Of a stretch of DNA of 64,000 nucleotides, positions 59,824-64,000 are shown piece after piece. Position numbers and translations under genes: made by a program. Within the stretch, counting starts at the first letter, position 1; each line of letters opens with the position of its first letter. Under the pieces are notes generated by a model. It was not told the DNA's origin. It searched no databases and was given only the letters and a program-made list of their open reading frames with translations. This DNA is from Alphaproteobacteria bacterium Ga0077535. Lineage in GTDB: Bacteria; Pseudomonadota; Alphaproteobacteria; Caulobacterales; Aquidulcibacteraceae. The stretch is from positions 5,001-69,000 of the forward strand of contig LNEK01000044.1 in NCBI GenBank assembly GCA_001464425.1. Reading direction: 5' to 3'.

Positions 59824-61209
59824 TCAGGCCGGCGCTTCGTTGTCGTGCGCGATCGGCTCGCCCATCAGCACCAATTCTTCCGCCGCGGTGGGATGGACGG
59901 CGCACGTTGCGTCCCATTGCGCTTTGGTCAGCCCCGCCTTCACCGCAATGGCGGCAAGCTGAATAAGCTCCGGCCCCTCAGATCCAGCGATATGCACACC
60001 CACAACACGATCGCTGTCGGCGGCCACGATAAGCTTCATCAAAACGCGCTGCTCATTGCCGGCCAGAATATTCTTCATGGCGCGGAAATTGGTGCGGAAG
60101 ACCCGGATCTTGCCGACCTTTTCGCGCGCCTGCTCTTCCGTCAGCCCAACGGAGCCAACCGCCGGCCGCGAGAACACTGCGCTGGCGACATCGGCGTGAT
60201 CGAAACTCGTCGGCCGTCCCATGAATTCGGTTTCGACAAACGCCACCGCTTCGCGGATCGCCACCGGCGTTAGATTCACGCGATCCGTCACATCGCCAAT
60301 CGCCCAAATCGAGGGCACGCTGGAGCGCGAAAACTCATCCACCGCAACCGCGCCGCGTGCGGTGAGCCGAACGCCTGCCGCCTCCAGCCCCATGCCATTC
60401 GTATTCGGCTCGCGCCCAATCGCCCACAGCACATGATCCGTCTCAATCCGCATCGAGTTTGAGAGCGTCACCAGCTTGCGGTTCTCGCCAATCGCCTCAA
60501 CGCCGGTGATCGTCGACCCGCACATGATGTGGACACCCGTACGCTGCATATCCGCTTGCACGTGTGCGCGGATGTCATGGTCGAAACCACGCAAAATCCG
60601 CTCGCCGCGATAGACGACGGTGGTCTCAACGCCGAGACCCGAAAAAATGTTGGCGAACTCAAGTGCGATGTAGCCGCCGCCCGCGATCACGACGCTCGAC
60701 GGCAGTGACTCCAACGTGAAGCAATCCGTCGACGTGATGCCGAGCTCTTGGCCGGGAATATCCGTTGGCCGCGTCGTATGCCCGCCAACCGCGATGAGAA
60801 TACGCTCAGCGGTGAACTCGCGCCCATCACCCGTCAGCCGCACCCGATGCGGATCAACGACGATGGCGCGATCCTCGATCATTTCCACCGAGGCGGCATC
60901 AAGATTTTTCTGATAAAGACCGCTCAAGCGGTTCACTTCCGCCTGCACATGGTCGCGCAATGTCGCCCAGTCGAAGCGCGCCCACTCAACCGTCCAGCCA
61001 AAGCCCTTCGCGTCGCGAAACGCCTGGCCAAACTCCGCGCCATAAACGAGCAGCTTCTTCGGCACGCAGCCGCGCAGCACGCACGTGCCCCCCACCTGCA
61101 CCTGCTCGGCGATCGCCACGCGCGCGCCGGCCTTCGACGCCAGCCGCGCCGCGCGCACCCCGCCCGAGCCGGCGCCAATGACGAAAAGATCGTAGTCGTA
61201 TTGGGGCAT
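59824..61209 (-). CDS. gor: Glutathione-disulfide reductase
   Basis: NADPH:GSSG reductase of 461 residues. FAD-binding GAGSGGVRAARLASKAGARV, redox CVLRGCVPKKL (Cys pair), NAD(P) motif VIAGGGYIALEFANI and C-terminal HPTAAEELV with the catalytic His. The alphaproteobacterial GR pattern is complete. It lies 15 bases after purL on the same strand and may be co-transcribed. Confidence 0.95.
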   Translation of the reverse strand: MPQYDYDLFVIGAGSGGVRAARLASKAGARVAIAEQVQVGGTCVLRGCVPKKLLVYGAEFGQAFRDAKGFGWTVEWARFDWATLRDHVQAEVNRLSGLYQKNLDAASVEMIEDRAIVVDPHRVRLTGDGREFTAERILIAVGGHTTRPTDIPGQELGITSTDCFTLESLPSSVVIAGGGYIALEFANIFSGLGVETTVVYRGERILRGFDHDIRAHVQADMQRTGVHIMCGSTITGVEAIGENRKLVTLSNSMRIETDHVLWAIGREPNTNGMGLEAAGVRLTARGAVAVDEFSRSSVPSIWAIGDVTDRVNLTPVAIREAVAFVETEFMGRPTSFDHADVASAVFSRPAVGSVGLTEEQAREKVGKIRVFRTNFRAMKNILAGNEQRVLMKLIVAADSDRVVGVHIAGSEGPELIQLAAIAVKAGLTKAQWDATCAVHPTAAEELVLMGEPIAHDNEAPA

Positions 61210-61224
61210 AGGCCCTCCGGACGC

Positions 61225-63456
61225 TTAGTGCGCCTTCTTCATATAGGTAGGCAGCCAGCTTTCATAAGCCTTGCGCAGATCATCGAGGCTGACGCGCTCG
61301 CGCGCACCGGCGCCGCCAAGATAGCTAATCTCACGCCCACCAACGTCGCCAACGACCAGATAGCTCACGCCAGCGGCGCGGGCGCGCTTGTCGAACGCAT
61401 CCATCTTTGCCGCCGGCAGCGCGATCAGATAGCGCGCCTGATCCTCGGCATAGAGGAACTCAGCATCGCTCAGGTCGCCCTGATAGCCGAGTGAAACGCC
61501 AACATCGGACCCAAGTGCCATCTCGGCTGCTGCAATCCCCAAGCCGCCATCGCTGAGATCGTGCGCCGCGCGCACCGTGCCGTCGGAAATCAGCCCGCGC
61601 ACGAAATCGCCGTTCTTTTTCTCGACCGCGAGATCGACTTTCGGCGCTGCGCCGCCCAGCTTGAACAGATCGCGTGCATAGACGCTCTGCCCGAGATGAC
61701 CGGCAGTTTCGCCGACCAACACAAGCGTGTCGCCCTGTTGGAGACGATCGGCCGTCGCGCGGCGCTCCATGTTGTCGATAATGCCGACGCCACCGATGGC
61801 TGGCGTTGGTAAGATCGCCTGACCATTGGTCTCGTTATAAAGCGAGACGTTGCCGCTGATCACCGGGAACGAGAGTTCGCGGCAGGCTTCAGCGAGGCCC
61901 TCAATGGCATACACAATCTGGCCCATCACTTCGGGACGCTGCGGGTTGCCGAAATTGAGATTGTCCGTGACCGCCAGCGGGCGTGCGCCCGTAACGGTGA
62001 GATTGCGCCAAGCTTCCGCAACTGCCTGCTTGCCGCCCTCGTATGCATCCGCCTCGACATAGCGCGGCGTCACATCGCACGTCATCGCCAGCGCGCGCTG
62101 CGAGCCATAGAGGCGCACGATCGCGGCGTCACTGCCGCTATCAGCCAGCGTGTCACCCATAACGTGGCGATCGTATTGCTCCCAAATCCAGCGCTTTGAG
62201 GCTTGGTCCGGCTGCGAGAGCAAAGTCGTGAGCGAGATAGCGAAACCCGGATACTCGCTGCTCAAACGCTGCTGCTCAACGTCAGTCAGCGGGATCGCCT
62301 TGAGCGGCTGCACGTACGGACGCTCGTATTTCGGCGCTTCGTCCGCCAACGGCCCGAGCGGGATGTCGCAGACGATCTGGCCGTGCCAGCGCAGTGTGAG
62401 ATTGCCCGTGTCGGTGGTCTGGCCAATGACGGCAGCATCCAAGCCCCACTTTTCGAAGATGCGCTTGGCCTCTTCTTCGCGGCCGGGCTTCAGCGTCATG
62501 AGCATGCGCTCCTGACTTTCCGACAGCATGAACTCGTACGGAGTCATCCCCTCTTCGCGCGCCGGCACAGCGTCGAGATCGAGCAGGATGCCGGCTTCGC
62601 CTTTCGACGCCATCTCAACGGACGACGACGTGAGGCCGGCGGCGCCCATGTCCTGAATGCCGATGATCGCGTCCGTCGCCATCAGTTCGAGGCAGGCTTC
62701 AATCAACAACTTCTCTAGGAACGGGTCCCCGACTTGCACCGTCGGGCGCAATCCATCTTCGCCTTCGATGAACTCGGCAGAAGCCATCGTCGCGCCGTGG
62801 ATGCCGTCGCGGCCAGTTTTGGCGCCGACATAGACGACAGGGTTGTTTGCGCCTTTAGCGGCGGACGTGAAAATCTTGTTCTTGTCGGCGATGCCGAGGC
62901 AGAACACGTTGACCAGGATGTTGCCGTTGTAGCGCGCGTCGAAATTGGTCTCGCCGCCAACGGTCGGCACGCCGACGCAATTGCCGTAAAAGCTGATGCC
63001 GCTGACGACGCCGTCGACAAGCTTGCGTGTCTTTGGGTGATCCGGCTCGCCGAAGCGCAGCGCGTTCATGATCGCCACGGGCCGAGCGCCCATGGTGAAG
63101 ACGTCGCGCAGAATGCCGCCGACGCCCGTCGCCGCGCCCTGGAACGGTTCGATAAAGCTCGGATGGTTGTGGCTTTCCATCTTGAAGATGGCGGCGAGCC
63201 CCTCGCCGATATCGATCGCGCCCGCATTCTCACCCGGCCCGTAAATCACGTGCGGCGCCTTGGTCGGGAATTTGGCCAGATGAAAGCGGGTGGATTTGTA
63301 CGAGCAATGCTCGCTCCACATCACCGAGAAGATGCCAAGCTCGGTCACGTTCGGGGTGCGGCCAAGCTTCTCCAGCACGAGATCGTATTCATCGCGGGAG
63401 AGGCCGAATTCTTCGGCGAGGGCCAGTGTGCCTGGCGCGAGCGGATCAAGGGACAT
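61225..63456 (-). CDS. purL: Phosphoribosylformylglycinamidine synthase subunit PurL
   Basis: ATP-dependent synthetase of purine biosynthesis; glutaminase PurQ and PurS are separate. 743 residues is the small-PurL length. [40 protein letters not shown] and the two AIRS-like halves ([38 protein letters not shown]-type region, [11 protein letters not shown]) are present. Divergent from the MaoC-type gene across ~150 bp. Confidence 0.96.
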   Translation of the reverse strand: MSLDPLAPGTLALAEEFGLSRDEYDLVLEKLGRTPNVTELGIFSVMWSEHCSYKSTRFHLAKFPTKAPHVIYGPGENAGAIDIGEGLAAIFKMESHNHPSFIEPFQGAATGVGGILRDVFTMGARPVAIMNALRFGEPDHPKTRKLVDGVVSGISFYGNCVGVPTVGGETNFDARYNGNILVNVFCLGIADKNKIFTSAAKGANNPVVYVGAKTGRDGIHGATMASAEFIEGEDGLRPTVQVGDPFLEKLLIEACLELMATDAIIGIQDMGAAGLTSSSVEMASKGEAGILLDLDAVPAREEGMTPYEFMLSESQERMLMTLKPGREEEAKRIFEKWGLDAAVIGQTTDTGNLTLRWHGQIVCDIPLGPLADEAPKYERPYVQPLKAIPLTDVEQQRLSSEYPGFAISLTTLLSQPDQASKRWIWEQYDRHVMGDTLADSGSDAAIVRLYGSQRALAMTCDVTPRYVEADAYEGGKQAVAEAWRNLTVTGARPLAVTDNLNFGNPQRPEVMGQIVYAIEGLAEACRELSFPVISGNVSLYNETNGQAILPTPAIGGVGIIDNMERRATADRLQQGDTLVLVGETAGHLGQSVYARDLFKLGGAAPKVDLAVEKKNGDFVRGLISDGTVRAAHDLSDGGLGIAAAEMALGSDVGVSLGYQGDLSDAEFLYAEDQARYLIALPAAKMDAFDKRARAAGVSYLVVGDVGGREISYLGGAGARERVSLDDLRKAYESWLPTYMKKAH

Positions 63457-63605
63457 GGGCGGGGATTACCTTGTGTCGGTAAGCCCCGCAATTGGCCGTC
63501 CTGGCGCATGTCCGCAAGGCTCCTGCCCGGCTGGAACGCCACGGCAACTCGACAACCGCCAGCGCCGGCCTTACTCCCAGCCGGACGGCCCAAGGAGACC
63601 TCCCC

Positions 63606-64000
63606 ATGCGCGAAATTCCGCTGTCCGAAATTCAGAGCCTTGTGGGCCAGGAAATCGGCGTTTCCGATTGGCTGGAAATCACCCAGGACCGGGTCAATCG
63701 TTTCGCCGACGCGACGGGCGACCACCAATGGATCCACGTCGATGTCGAGCGCGCCACCAAGGAACTCGGGGCCCCTATCGCGCACGGCTATCTGGTTGTG
63801 TCGCTGATCCCGTTCCTGAACAAGAACATTGCCTCATTCCAAGGTGTCAGCCGCGGCATCAATTACGGGTCGAACAAGGTCCGCTTCACCAACATGGTGC
63901 CGGTCGGTTCGCGCATCCGGCTCCGCTCGCAAATGCTCTCGTGCGAGCCGCGCGGCGGCGGCTTTCAAGTGGTGAACCAGTTCACGATCGAGATTGAGAA
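63606..64000 (+). CDS. MaoC family dehydratase (3' partial)
   Basis: An (R)-specific enoyl-CoA hydratase-type hotdog protein of which the first 131 residues are visible. DWLEITQDRVNRFADATGDH followed by QWIHVDVERA holds the catalytic Asp-His pair, and GAPIAHGYLVVSLIPF the second conserved strand. It runs off the end of the window. AGGAGA precedes the ATG. Confidence 0.92.
   Translation, partial: MREIPLSEIQSLVGQEIGVSDWLEITQDRVNRFADATGDHQWIHVDVERATKELGAPIAHGYLVVSLIPFLNKNIASFQGVSRGINYGSNKVRFTNMVPVGSRIRLRSQMLSCEPRGGGFQVVNQFTIEIE

Noticed and set aside
62734-63807. A 357-codon plus-strand frame covering the start of purL and of the MaoC gene
   Set aside because: Antisense to PurL and out of frame with MaoC; no support.

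Overview
The window is 64 kb of GC-rich, densely packed chromosome with genes on both strands. The holdfast-anchor genes hfaA-hfaB-hfaD, a MipZ-type division ATPase beside panC with a perfect CtrA-type box (TTAA-N7-TTAA) between them, a phasin, a TorF-type porin, ClpS-ClpA and DUF1489 point to an alphaproteobacterium, most likely a member of the order Caulobacterales (Caulobacter/Hyphomonas-like, probably able to make a holdfast). There are no rRNA genes, CRISPR arrays, transposases or integrases. One intact tRNA-Leu(UAA) and one 3' fragment of a tRNA-Leu(GAG) are present.

Layout. 0-4 kb: the end of a DUF2157/GDYXXLXY membrane operon, then hfaABD. 4-9.2 kb: DUF4166 dehydrogenase-like protein, DCC thiol oxidoreductase, cysE, two-gene NUDIX/CysE overlap, nitroreductase, VOC protein, queF. 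9.4-16.5 kb: TorF porin, DUF998, HMG-CoA lyase, TRIC channel, tRNA-Leu, GNAT, CinA-type protein, thioesterase, rpmG, NUDIX, HIT. 16.6-25.8 kb: clpA/clpS, phasin with a PhaR-like operator, D,D-carboxypeptidase, J-domain protein, mipZ, panC, an amino-acid permease whose ribosome binding site lies in a hairpin, signal peptidase I. 25.9-36.5 kb: acyl-CoA carboxylase beta subunit, secreted proteins, tryptophan dioxygenase and a kynureninase-like enzyme, DUF1489, a broken paiB, sterol desaturase, DUF3667, a methylglutaconyl-CoA hydratase-like enzyme. 36.5-41.5 kb: a TIR-membrane-TIR protein divergent from a patatin phospholipase with a cyclic-nucleotide-binding-like domain, three tandem paralogous lipoproteins, and a 22-codon ORF with a 14-base match to the anti-Shine-Dalgarno tail. 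41.5-53 kb: DUF3008, membrane lysozyme, MgtE, His-rich outer-membrane-like protein, DoxX, two paralogous secreted proteins, a SpoA-domain protein, lipB, histidine kinase, pectinacetylesterase, YaiI. 53-64 kb: a gene-poor repeat region, arr, DUF4760, a DUF805 remnant, pccA, GH5 cellulase, a ParA-like pair, gor, purL and the start of a MaoC protein.

Functional threads. HMG-CoA lyase, the LiuC-like hydratase, the acyl-CoA carboxylase beta subunit and PccA suggest branched-chain and odd-chain acyl-CoA breakdown, although the genes are scattered. Tryptophan is opened by KynA and probably processed by the overlapping kynureninase-like gene. GH5 cellulase and pectinacetylesterase suggest use of plant polysaccharide. 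Arr suggests intrinsic rifampicin inactivation. The most speculative but most interesting items are the TIR/patatin divergent pair, which resembles the parts of nucleotide-signal defence systems, and the terminator-bracketed micro-ORF with an extreme ribosome binding site.
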